In this document: piece by piece, positions 11,905-21,287 of the stretch | Position numbering within the stretch: position 1 is the stretch's first letter | Layout of the letters: each line of letters opens with the position of its first letter | Origin: Pezicula radicicola | Taxonomy: Eukaryota > Ascomycota > Leotiomycetes > Helotiales > Dermateaceae | Length of the DNA: 64,000 bases | Direction: 5' to 3' | Assembly: GCA_003008705.1 (NCBI GenBank) | Contig: PDUO01000027.1 | Span: 686,425 to 750,424, forward strand | The notes under the pieces: model-generated | What the model was told of the DNA's origin: nothing | What the model saw: the letters and a program-made list of their open reading frames with translations, nothing else | Databases searched by the model: none | Translations under genes and position numbers: made by a program

Positions 11905-12940
11905 TGTGACTTGAGTGTTGTATAAGTTAAAGGATCTACGGTTGCTGAATTCTTGGAACTTTTGGAGTTTATTTACGTGTGAATATTTTGGTTGCCTTGA
12001 GAAGAGGACAGAGAATACTTAGTAAAGGACTTTAGGCAACGGCTGACATCATCCCCTGAAAGTACGTGAGAAGTATTCCGAGGGCAAGAGCTAAAAATTC
12101 AAACTCAGGGTTTTTCCTCAATGAGGAGAGACGGTTTTCAAGATGGAAGATTTTAAACGCTTAACAACATGAGAGTTTAGCAGCAGCGAGGTTGGGCGAA
12201 AGACAACGGTAAAGGGGTGGAGTTGATTACACATTGCATAAACGTTATGCATTTTCATAAACCCGGCTAATTTAGGGAGGTAGATCGCTTAATTTCATGA
12301 ACCTTTCCATGGAGTTACTTGTTTTGAGTAAGGTTGGTAGGTTGGTGAGTTGTTCGAAATAAGTAAGTTACTGTAACCATAAATAACTGAGGCTAAATTC
12401 ACGAGTCCAGGAGAGAATCAATGAATTAAACCAATCATCAACTCCTTGGCATAGCGTTCATCTCGTGAACTGACGATTGGTTTGTAATGCAATTCAATGA
12501 TTTGCTTGCGTTGTAAGTTTATTCAGAAGCTACCAACACCATGATCCTTTGACCCGTTTAGCAATTGAATGCTGCATATTTACACAGTAGGTAGATATCA
12601 TGCTTATCCCTCCCAAAAGTTGATCGAGAGTTCTGTTGAATCTGTTCTTATCTGTCAATAGTGAAACTTGGTAAAAGAGTTTCTGAAGTGTGCCGATTTC
12701 CTTTTCTAGAACCTGACGACAATTTTCTATTCAATCATTAGTGTCTGCTACACTAAAGTTCTTGAAATAACTGTCCTATTCGATGATTTCATGTGCGAAT
12801 AACTTACCGACAGTAGTTTTGACAGTTGAACTGTACTCTTGGAGAAGTTGCTGCAAAGAATGCTACAATGTTTGATCTAAGCACCTTCATATCCTCTTTT
12901 TTCAACCTACTATGCATCCCAACAGGACACTGGCGACATG
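11905..12940. other. Intergenic region with dispersed motif
   Basis: No gene supported. From 12285 to 12400 it holds GAGTTACTTGTTTTGAGTAA and AAGTAAGTTACTG, members of the dispersed intergenic family. The rest is unremarkable AT-rich DNA. Confidence 0.4.
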
Positions 12941-13165
12941 TTAGAAAGGATAAAGACCATACGATAGAGGAGCTGAGCTTCTAGAGTGAGAAGGATGATA
13001 TGTAGGTGGTGGGGGTATTTCTGGTGAATCGGAGTCGATAAGTATGTTTTCAAAGCCGGTTGGTAAATAGCTGGGCGGATTGACTCCGGAATCTGCTGCT
13101 ACAATGGTGTGATTTATGTCCGTTCTATTCTTTCTCGAAAAGAGGCTAGGCACCATGTGGTGCAT
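12941..13165 (-). CDS. Possible small proline/serine-rich protein
   Basis: Minus-strand frame of 74 codons starting MHHMVPSLFSRKNR. It has a PSYLPTGF segment and a proline run, PEIPPPPTYHPSHSRSS, compositionally like the 9.6-kb small protein. A CTAAC plus CAG pair lies just past the stop, but the implied intron would be only 33 nt, so the single-exon model is kept. No domain and no neighbour argues for it; it may be chance. Confidence 0.25.
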   Translation of the reverse strand: MHHMVPSLFSRKNRTDINHTIVAADSGVNPPSYLPTGFENILIDSDSPEIPPPPTYHPSHSRSSAPLSYGLYPF

Positions 13166-13873
13166 AGAGTTTGATCAGGTGATGACTTGTAATTCTGCTA
13201 GGGGGTGAAATAGTGTTGTACTGAAAATAATTGAGTCTTGAGACTTTAGAATGTTGACCACCTTGCTTGACGATACTGTTACACAAGGGGGACTGAGTAC
13301 CGACAGGGTGACTTTATATAATTCTTACTGATAATTGAAAGGATTGTATGAATTCTTGGCTGAATAAAGTTCTGTAAAGCCTGTGAACAACGTTTGATGA
13401 TAGATTGCTGTGGGTCATGTTTCTAATCAGAATGTATTGTCTTGATGAGTGTATGGTCTTTCATAGCTGGTGAATAACTACGAGAATGTATTACTTGGGG
13501 ACATTTACATTAGAAAGCACTTCTAGTATAATCTAGACTTTTACTGCTCTAAAGGCTTGTTGTGAGCTATATACTAAGCTACCATCGCTGCCTACTATTA
13601 CACAAAGAAATGAAATAGCATCCTATCACACATAGACTCTAAGTCTTACTCCCTGTAATTATTCTACACTTATCTTAGCTCGCTTAATGCTATAACATTA
13701 AGACATGAACAAGGCGAAGTCACTCAAGTCAAGCAAGTTATTCGATTGAGTAAGTTACCTCAATCGAGTACTTTAATGCATGATAGAAGAAAGAAACCTA
13801 AAGAAGCCCATGAATTCCTGTACCTATCTAACTATCTATCGTACACTTCCCCCCATCAATAGCTAGATCAAAA
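13166..13873. other. Intergenic region with dispersed motif
   Basis: AT-rich, no coding frame. At 13716-13772 it contains CACTCAAGTCAAGCAAG and GATTGAGTAAGTTACCTC, a palindrome-like member of the dispersed family. Confidence 0.4.
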
Positions 13874-14258
13874 TTATGTCCCAAAAGGGTTACCAGGCCC
13901 AAAGCTCAAGCCAAAGCTAGGATGCAAGGTACCCAATCTCGGGCCACCAAACGCATTGCCCATCTGAAGCGGAGGCATATTTGTTGACGGGTTCGCGTAC
14001 TGTCGCTGATATGCGTCCTATCAAGATCATTAGAATCGTTCTTAAATCCCGAGTACTTAGTAGTTATAAAGGAGCTGGTGGAGGGCTACTTACACTCCGC
14101 GAGTGAGTATTAATATTGGTAGCCAAGTAGGCTCTTGGGGCCATAGGAAAACCACTCATGTAGGCTGCTCGTTGGCCGTTAGTAGAGTTTGGGTTGCGGG
14201 CTGCAAAGTTTGCAAGATTTTCGTTCTCTGCGAAGGTCCAGAAAGGTCCCGGTGGCAT
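13874..14258 (-). CDS. Small Gly/Pro/Asn-rich hypothetical protein
   Basis: Minus strand, two exons, 14258-14094 and 14017-13874, with a 76-nt intron (donor GTAAGT, CTAAT branch, acceptor TAG); 102 aa. The first exon begins MPPGPFWTFAENENLANFAA. The second is rich in Gly, Pro, Phe and Asn (QMGNAFGGPRLGTL, then FGLSFGPGNPFGT before the stop). Both exons share the same low-complexity character across the junction, which supports the splice. It has no membrane segment or signal peptide and is probably disordered. Function unknown. Confidence 0.6.
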
Positions 14259-15021
14259 TTTTGCAGTTTTTCTTTCTGTAAATTGTTTTCTTGGTTATTG
14301 TTCAAAGTTGATTTGGTTGTGGGTTTTGGTTAGATGTGTTAATTGTTTTGATTTTGTGTTAGAGAAGAGGAAGAAGGAAAGAGTGTGTAAGAAGAAGTTG
14401 AGGTTTTTATAGTTGGAGAGAGGAAGTGCGTTATTCATTTGTTGACTTGAATGGGTAATGATCTGAGTAAGTGAACTTCATTAGCGATCACAACTATAGT
14501 CAAGAATCCAATTCATGCTACTCAGCTGTGCTTCTTTGACTCAACAACGACCTAGTCTCTCTCGAGATTACCAGGAAGCCATGAGTGCAAGAACAAGCTT
14601 TGAATCGAGTATCTGAATCAAGTGAATTGCCAGAAACAAGCGTGTTACTTAAAGGAAAGTTAAGTGGGATAGCTAAACCTCTACTTCATGTGACTATTAA
14701 TTTACACTCTTGGATATGGTCACTAACAAGGACTACAGTTTATGGAAGAAAATATAGCTATGAATTGCTCATTGCAGATGATTCACAGCCCTCCATCCCC
14801 CTCCATAAAACCCAGAACTCGCACCCACTAATCCCCAACTCAAAACATTCTATATCACAACACCAAGAAGAATATAAAAACACAAAACAAAACACCACAC
14901 CACACCACCAACACCAAACAAAGAACCCAATCCAACGCAACCCAAACCCCTCAACCCCATCAAAAGCCTTTCAACCTCCCAACCCAAAACCCACATCAAA
15001 TCTTCACCTCAATCCACAACC
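14259..15021. other. Intergenic/promoter region
   Basis: The right third (about 14800-15021) is strongly CA-rich on the plus strand, as in fungal leaders, and probably belongs to the gene starting at 15022. At 14440-14480 there is a short dispersed motif patch (GTTGACTTGAATGGGTAA). Confidence 0.4.
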
Positions 15022-15471
15022 ATGTCATCACAACCTCTCCATCCATCTTCTTCTTCTTCTTCCGTTCGAGATTCTATGGGTGGCTATTTTGAGAATGTGC
15101 CTATTCGGGATGGCGCCAGTCTCTTCTTCAGAGAGGACAATGAAGAGATTAAAACCCAAACCCAAACCGAAGATCACAAGAAGACAAATGAACCAGCATC
15201 AGTAGTCACCAACAAAGACAAGACCGAGACCTCTGATACCGATTCCTTGATCGGTATAAATATAGCGCCCTCAGATTTAACAGAAACAGTTGACAACGAG
15301 CATCCCTCCAAAGAAGAAAGATCTCTCCTCCGACAACCAAGCTGGACAGAAAAGAAGCAGATTACAAAGGATTTAGATCCTTTAGCTAAGATTGGTGAGG
15401 TGAAACCAAGGTCTAGCAAGAAGAGGGTTAGGTTTCTCTTCGATGATGGGAGTGAATCTGAGGAGATCTAA
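15022..15471 (+). CDS. Ser/Asp/Glu/Lys-rich protein ending in an RVxF-type motif
   Basis: Open frame of 149 codons beginning MSSQPLHPSSSSSSVRDSM after a CA-rich leader. It is mostly polar and probably disordered. Near the C-terminus KKRVRFLF fits the protein phosphatase 1 docking pattern (basic, V, any, F), which is an inference from the short motif only. The next open frame (15511-15892) is in the same frame, separated by only two stops. A GTGAGG donor at 15395 and an acceptor ending at 15490 would remove a 96-nt, frame-keeping intron and fuse both into a 239-aa protein lacking the RVxF end. Either model is possible. Confidence 0.55.
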   Translation: MSSQPLHPSSSSSSVRDSMGGYFENVPIRDGASLFFREDNEEIKTQTQTEDHKKTNEPASVVTNKDKTETSDTDSLIGINIAPSDLTETVDNEHPSKEERSLLRQPSWTEKKQITKDLDPLAKIGEVKPRSSKKRVRFLFDDGSESEEI

Positions 15472-15510
15472 GAGCCTTGACAAGATACAGCTGTTGTTAA
15501 TGTTAATACG

Positions 15511-15892
15511 ATGTCTAGTAGAGAAGCACCGAGATTCAGAGACCGGGCTCTCAGGAGTCAAGGAAGACGGAGCTATCAGGCTATTATGCACACTTATGGT
15601 CGTGAGAATAGGGGGATCGAGCGAAGTACCTATCAATTAGAGGCTCTTGTGAGGGAAGTGAGTGTTCTCCTTTGCAATATACCTATTGCCTCAGCTTTTA
15701 GTGCTAATATAGACCGAACAGTTGGGGCAACAGTCAACACGACTAAAACAGCTAGAGGATAGAATTGAATCCCTGCAAGCAACTTTGTACGAATGTTCGA
15801 GCCGTGGACGTAATCGTCCTATAGAACTCATGGCCCGAGAAGTCTCCCTGAGCTTCATGGCATCCCTTATCATAGTTGTGACCGTGCTCTGA
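15511..15892 (+). CDS. Coiled-coil protein with C-terminal membrane anchor (separate gene or 3' exons of the preceding one)
   Basis: Exons 15511-15657 and 15713-15892, with a 55-nt GTGAGT...ATAG intron and a CTAAT branch, give 108 aa if started at the ATG at 15511. After the splice the sequence shows a heptad-like coiled coil (QLGQQSTRLKQLEDRIESLQ). It ends in a hydrophobic run, SFMASLIIVVTVL, at the very C-terminus, the layout of a tail-anchored protein. The second intron is convincing; the 5' border is not, because the upstream frame may be joined through a 96-nt intron. Confidence 0.55.
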
Positions 15893-16474
15893 ACGGTTAC
15901 GTGAGTCGAAGGTGATGTGGCTGGTAGGTAGAAAATACTAAGTATGGCCGCTGGGGGATAATGAGGTGAGACTTGTACTATAAAAATACGAATTAAACGA
16001 TGAATTTCCTACATCATATGGAGGATTACAATGGCTACTCTGCACTATCTGTCTGCAGAGTATGCTCTGTAGGATGTTGTTATTATCGCCACGTGAACAT
16101 ACATATAGGTCTTAGTACTAGTTAAATAGGAGAGTGGTAACTCATTTTGGTGACTTAATTTGAGTAAACGCCAGCACCGACTTGACTTGATGGACTAACC
16201 ATCTATAAGTACATATATCAACTGGTATTTAAATCCCTCTTGGTATGCTTTGAAATGATGGCAACAACTCTGTTCCTTTCGCTCCTCCCAGAAATCCCTC
16301 AATACCTAAGCAGCACGCAACTCTGAGAAACTGAAGAACGAAAGGTTGAAGAATAACATTATATCTTTCAAGAGCCCCTCTGACTTTCAGCGTTAAATGG
16401 TAGACTGGACACCCATCTAAACCCCGTTCGGAGGTTAGGTAATGTCGGGCCTCCATTTCAGTCGTATTTCCAAC
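15893..16474. other. Intergenic region with dispersed motif
   Basis: No coding signal. 16135-16195 contains GGTAACTCATTTTGGTGAC, TTAATTTGAGTAA and CGACTTGACTTGATGG, part of the dispersed family. Confidence 0.4.
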
Positions 16475-17600
16475 TCAGAAGTCTGGTATCAAAGATACCA
16501 TCAGCATTTTCCAGTTTAGCCTTGAGACCAGCGTTGTGGTAAGAATGCGTTGCTTAACATCTATGCTAAGCCAATCGTGTTTTTGACCAGCGTTTTGTCT
16601 ATATTTCAGCCAGGCTGTCCATAAGTTACCTATACTTCCTATGCGTTTGGCAAAATCTGCAAGCCTCGCAATATGAAGATCCCTTTTAATTTGAATTGCC
16701 CGGCCGCTGTGGGCACTCGTTCCTCCAAATCTACCAATATGCGTATCTGTCACCAACAGTTTGAGAGAAGGTATGTGGCGCCAAGTTGGAGAGCATGCCC
16801 CTGCAGGCTGGTAAATGAGGTGTGAAGCCGTCCCACCACTTACAATAGTGAACCTTCGAGCATCGGAAAATTTTATCCTCAGCCTACGTACGGAGGTTCC
16901 CGCCAAAAGTCATACGAGTATAGGCTACGAAGCCTGTAGCCCAAGCCTTATAGCGGCCTATTGCCCTGCCTGCCTTGCAGTAGGGTTTCGCTTAATGTAT
17001 CCTATAGTGTCCTGTCTTTAGCGTCTAAGCGCCGAAAAGCCCCTGTAAGGAGTAGGGAGGGCTACTAGCATTAAGAGAACGCTGTAGCTACAGGCTACTA
17101 CAGGCTTTATAGCCTATATTCGCACGACTTTTGGCCGGAACCTCCGTATCCACTGGTGATATGCTTCAGAATTGTAGTCATAACCATTCTCAGGAACCGC
17201 AAGATGCCTTATCCTCTGCAATTCCGCAGGATGGAAGTTTTCGCGGCAGTACCTAACGCCCGACACCCATCCACAGTCAAGCAAGAGCATATCCTTATCA
17301 AAGTCAAACCAGACATATGGCGCAGTATTCCCGCTTCTGGTTGTTCTAAAAGCCTTCTCGTAGAATTGAGAAGCTAGCCGCCGTGACTCGCTTCATGTAT
17401 GCAACAATGGTGGAACAGGGACGGCTGCCGTCAGAATTAACAAATTTGTGCCGTAGGTACACAAGTCTTGATGCCGTGTCCTTGGCAGCCGCCTCCTATG
17501 CCATTGATTGCACCTCCTTCGGCAGGTCTTCGAAGATAGTGAAGGTGGCATCGTTCGATTGCAAGGCAGATGGTTTATCATAGATTGATTGACATCGTGG
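16475..17600 (-). pseudogene. 2EXR-domain protein pseudogene split by a MITE
   Basis: Read on the minus strand, the right part encodes TFTIFEDLPKEVQ, the start of a 2EXR (F-box-like) domain. Further on it has ESRRLASQFYEKAFRTT, then YVWFDFDKDMLLLD, both hallmarks of that family. The left part (16888-16475) continues for about 137 codons to a stop. Damage seen: a TAG at 17498-17496 where the family has Trp (TGG to TAG), a frameshift around 17420-17440, a TGA at 17395-17393, and a 256-bp element at 16891-17146. Removing that element and one TA copy joins both sides in the same frame. An intact family member lies divergently at 18045. The start codon could not be fixed. Confidence 0.75.
16891..17146. 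mobile_element. 256-bp MITE with TA target duplication
   Basis: The left end starts CGGAGGTTCCCGCCAAAAGTC and the right end reads, on the other strand, CGGAGGTTCCGGCCAAAAG. The terminal inverted repeats match at 32 of 36 positions. The element is bounded on both sides by the dinucleotide TA (16889-16890 and 17147-17148), as expected for Tc1/mariner-type elements. It has no coding capacity, so it is a non-autonomous miniature element. It sits inside a 2EXR coding sequence. Confidence 0.8.
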
Positions 17601-18044
17601 GATCGAAGGGGAGGTTGCGCGCGCTGCTTTGGTTCCTGACCATTGGCCACTTCGTATTGAGTAAATGAAAGGAGCTACACCTTGCTAGATAGCCGGAGGT
17701 CGAGATTTCTTTCAAGTTGTTGTTTAGATTGGGTTCAAAGTGGTGAATACTGGAGAACCTGGAAACAAATTTGGTAAGGACACAGTAGCGCGGGGTACAA
17801 CGTGACGCTGTAAATATTTACTTGCGCGTCAAACGCGACTCTTCATATGTACTCTCTTTTTCAACACCACTGCGTCACAAACCGCAAGATCACTTCCAAT
17901 AAGTAAGTAAGTTAACTGTGTGCCACACCCCAATTCATCCTTTACTCACTATTGGTTTTAGCAAGCTCGCAAACTCAACCCCGCAACGACAACCTCTGCC
18001 CTTTACTAAACTCTCAACGCCCAACCTCATCCTCAGCCTTGAAT
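17601..18044. promoter_or_regulatory. Divergent promoter region between two 2EXR genes, with probable leader intron
   Basis: This 440-bp region separates the minus-strand 2EXR pseudogene and the plus-strand 2EXR gene. At 17901-17962 a GTAAGTAAG donor and a pyrimidine stretch ending TTTTAG look like an intron in the 5' leader of the plus-strand gene. Confidence 0.4.
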
Positions 18045-19388
18045 ATGCTTCGGAGGATTCGAAACCTTCTCCCCTCAAGGGAGTCCTTCTCTCCCGAAAT
18101 CGAAATCCCTGCCGACCTTGTCGCAAAGTTCGAAGCCGCATTTCCGGTGGCATTTACCGTAGACCCTGAATTCGGACGATTCGGGGACCTTCCAAATGAA
18201 TTGCGCATCATGATATGGAAAGCAGCTTTGCCAGAGCCGAGGATCGTACACCTGAAGTTACACCACCAACCGATGTCCAAGTTTGGCCTTAGGCGCGTCA
18301 GATCTGACCTTCCAGTTCTCCCCATTGGTGAGACGCATCGCGTTCAGAAACCATGGTGGGCAGCATGGCGTCGGGAGCGACAGGACGACGACGATCGGGG
18401 TTATGTGCCAGGCGTTACAGACTATCGGAGCAGGTATGAAGGCGTAGTGAATATGGCCCACCGCGTAAACCTCGACCCAGGAGATCTCTATGGCTGGAAA
18501 TCAGACACTCCGGCTCCCGCCATGTTATTTGTTTGCCAGGAATCTTATTCGGTCGCATCAAAAGTCTACGTTCGAGCATTTGGGACTGCGACCGCTTCTC
18601 CAGAGACATGGTTTGATTTTGAGAGAGATTACCTATACCTAAACGCTGATTCTTTCAGATGTCTTACCAAGTATGACTGTCGACCTCCCGATCTCTACTG
18701 GGATGATCTGGAAGATCACCTATCCTGTCAAGAACTTTTCAACGTCAGAAACGCTGCATTTCTCATGGATGGCAACGGAGACTTTACCCCACGTCAGGTT
18801 GCCAGGCTCGATGATTTCAGTACTTATGCGTATGAGAACTGGTTTTTCAGTCTTGTAGAAAGGTTCCGCTATTTGCGACATGTTGTTCTCGTCACCGAAC
18901 ATTATCGCGGGAAGCATTACGAACCTGGTGTGAATCCACGGGATGATGCAAGACTTGCATTCTTGAGGTCCGAGGATATCGATACAACAATCGTCAAACT
19001 TGCAGAAAAAGACACGGAGACAGGTGCAAGACTCAGCAGAGGGAGAATAAATGTGAAGCCCAAAGCATTGGAAAAGATGCTGGAGGATATTTACGCAGAT
19101 GGAAACGAATCTCCATTGGCCCTACCACCTATAGTGATTGAGGAGAAAATCATCTCAACACTCGCCACAAAGAGGAAGATTGAGGATTTGGAGCAAAAAT
19201 ACGAAGAATCTACCGGCCTTCTACATTTTTTGCCGTCTTCAACCGGCCAAATTCTTATCAATCATGCGGATAAAGAACATTCTATCTATTTCACTTTCAT
19301 GGATGATTGCCTCAAGAAGACGGAACTGGGAAATGTCAAACTGTCTCCGCGAGCGGTGGTGCGTGGACGTGTTGTTGCAGATGTGTAG
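18045..19388 (+). CDS. 2EXR-domain protein
   Basis: Single exon of 447 aa starting at MLRRIRNLLPSRES. The 2EXR (F-box-like) domain begins near residue 47 with FGRFGDLPNELRIMIWKAAL and ends around LFVCQESYSVASKVYVRAF and WFDFERDYLYL, the three landmarks of this ascomycete family. The C-terminal half is helical and charged. Proteins of this group are abundant in filamentous fungi; their function is mostly unknown, with a possible link to ubiquitin ligases suggested only by the F-box-like fold. A frame without ATG extends upstream but includes the likely leader intron acceptor. The gene looks intact, unlike its divergent partner. Confidence 0.85.
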   Translation: MLRRIRNLLPSRESFSPEIEIPADLVAKFEAAFPVAFTVDPEFGRFGDLPNELRIMIWKAALPEPRIVHLKLHHQPMSKFGLRRVRSDLPVLPIGETHRVQKPWWAAWRRERQDDDDRGYVPGVTDYRSRYEGVVNMAHRVNLDPGDLYGWKSDTPAPAMLFVCQESYSVASKVYVRAFGTATASPETWFDFERDYLYLNADSFRCLTKYDCRPPDLYWDDLEDHLSCQELFNVRNAAFLMDGNGDFTPRQVARLDDFSTYAYENWFFSLVERFRYLRHVVLVTEHYRGKHYEPGVNPRDDARLAFLRSEDIDTTIVKLAEKDTETGARLSRGRINVKPKALEKMLEDIYADGNESPLALPPIVIEEKIISTLATKRKIEDLEQKYEESTGLLHFLPSSTGQILINHADKEHSIYFTFMDDCLKKTELGNVKLSPRAVVRGRVVADV

Positions 19389-20361
19389 AGGTTTAACACC
19401 GGAGGAAGTGTTTTGGTCTAGCGTCTTCGAAGCCAAAAGACTTCTTGGACTGACTGTTTTGTAAATGTACAGTACGACATCACGGAGCTTAGAGACCAAC
19501 CGCTCGCCATAGTTTGAGTGTCTCGAAACTTGAACATGGCACTTTTATGGTTCTACAGTGGCAGACGTTGAGTCGAATAAGGGGGGGGGGGGGAGATGGT
19601 GGCATGTTGCTTTCAGGGAAGCTTAGAGAAGATGTTGGATTTGGAGCTTGGGAGGATGTTGGGTTTATTGGATGAGTTTTGTAATTGTACTGTTCAGGAT
19701 AGGCTGCCCTTCAGAATGAGCAGAATAGTTTGATTACTGTAACTCAATTTCTGTCCACTGTGATTCGACATGCCAACTTTCAATTTTCTGACTTTGTACT
19801 TTATAGTTAGACAGAAAGCTAACGAAAGAACGAGCGTTACATAATTGTTTTTATATATAAAGTCCCATCTAAAAAGAGTACTAAAACTATAAAGGGGAAA
19901 AGGTAGACTCCCTACAAATAGCCCTAGGTCCCTAATCCCGCGGTGTTATAATTCCCTTGTAGACCTTAGAAAGCATTTTATGCAAAAGAGTGTAACAATA
20001 AGCGATATAACTATAACCTCCTACAGCTAGTCGGGGTAGACCACTAGATAGATATCTTGTCACTAATCCTATAACATCCCCTCTTAACCCCTTGTATTCC
20101 TCCTGTACTACAGTCGAGTGTCTCTAGAAGGAGCTATTCGGAAGATTCGTTAATAGAGAGGCTTAATCTATGTAGATAGAAGACGACGTTAAAGTAGTTG
20201 TTCTACCTTATAGGTAGCTGCTGCACGCAGGGGCTTCTACTCTTTTAAAACTATCCTATACCGTTGGCTCTATAGACTCTAAGAAGCTATAGGTTCGTAG
20301 GCTAGCACCACGTACAGGTGGGAGTTCGACTTTGCTAGCTTAAGAGGACGATTATATGACT
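19389..20361. repeat. 3' flank followed by AT-rich decayed repeat
   Basis: After the 2EXR stop there is a 12-nt G run at about 19581. From about 19850 the sequence is AT-rich with many CTATAG/TAGACC words and stops in every frame, the texture of a mutated transposon relic. No open frame or clear domain remains. The nearby LTR-like pair (20362 and 21128) may belong to the same relic. Confidence 0.35.
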
Positions 20362-20515
20362 TGTGGAAGGCCATTTTTTTTTAAAGGAAGCAATTATGAT
20401 GATTCTATATTCTGTACAGAGTCATTTATTATAAAGAGATTACTATTACAAAGAGATAAAATAAAGGTAGCTACAGGCCTTTAGAATATACTTCACTATT
20501 CAACACACCCCTAAC
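20362..20515. repeat. LTR-like direct repeat, copy 1
   Basis: The stretch starts TGTGGAAGGCC and ends TTCACTATTCAACA. It aligns along its length, with gaps and many transitions, to 21128-21287. Shared words include GAAGCAA, TGATTCT, ATTCTGTA, AAAGAGA and ACTTCACT. The TG...CA ends are typical of retrotransposon LTRs. Confidence 0.5.
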
Positions 20516-21127
20516 TAGATATATAGCAAGTCCCTACTGTAGCATTGTAATGATAACAAATAACTTCAATTTTGTATATGTTTTGTGTCCTTCTAGAATT
20601 CCTGAATAAGTATATCCCTAACAATACCACCGGTGAGAATTATGTGTACCCTTTCCTTCTGTGTTTCCTTCTGTTGAAACTTTGTATATTCGTCCCTTAC
20701 TTCTTTCCTTGTGTGAATCATAGATGTGGTCCTCGTGACTTGCTTTGGGCCGATTCTGAAGAGGAGAATAGTTTCGATTTGATCGATCGATCGATAGGTT
20801 GCTTGCTTGCTTGTTTGCTGTATGGGCTTCCGGCGTTGCTCTGGCTCTGGCTCTCGCTCTGGCAGCGAGTCGACTTCTTGATTGTCGAATTGCAGAGGGG
20901 TCGGTTTCGAAGTCCTTAGTTTCGACCACGATGTTGACTCGAAGTCTACACGCCTACTTGTTTTTCAGTGCGCTTCTTTCCGCTATGTTGTTGCAGAGAG
21001 ATGTTTCGGTTTCGCCTTGATTCGAAGTTCAGGTAGGACGTTGTCGTGTCGTACCGCACGACGGATAGAGATACAAGAGTTGTTCTTTTATTTGAGGAGT
21101 AGGAAAGCAGCCCCTAGGCTCATAACC
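20516..21127. other. Internal region of the short LTR-like pair
   Basis: About 610 bp between the two direct repeats, with overlapping short frames on both strands but no gag/pol motif. A GATCGATCGATCGAT simple repeat lies at about 20778. If the flanking repeats are LTRs this would be a TRIM-like element or an internally deleted one; it could also be unrelated host sequence between two solo copies. Confidence 0.35.
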
Positions 21128-21287
21128 TGTAGAAGGCCAATCTTGAAGAAGCAACTCTGTTGATTCTGTATTCTGTAGAAGCCTTACTTACAGACTTCTA
21201 TTAGAAAGATATTGCTGTTACTTCGTACAAAGAGACAAAGTAGGGGCAGTTGCAGACCTATTCTAGAACAAACTTCACTGTTTAACA
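21128..21287. repeat. LTR-like direct repeat, copy 2
   Basis: It starts TGTAGAAGGCC and ends CTTCACTGTTTAACA, parallel to 20362-20515. The two copies differ mostly by transitions, as expected after repeat-induced point mutation or long decay. The same orientation argues for an LTR pair or tandem duplication rather than an inverted-repeat transposon. Confidence 0.5.

Noticed and set aside
20572..21163. Several overlapping frames of 70-115 codons on both strands
   Set aside because: They overlap simple repeats (GATCGATC, alternating Ala/Leu or Ala/Arg stretches) and lie between LTR-like repeats. No protein character.
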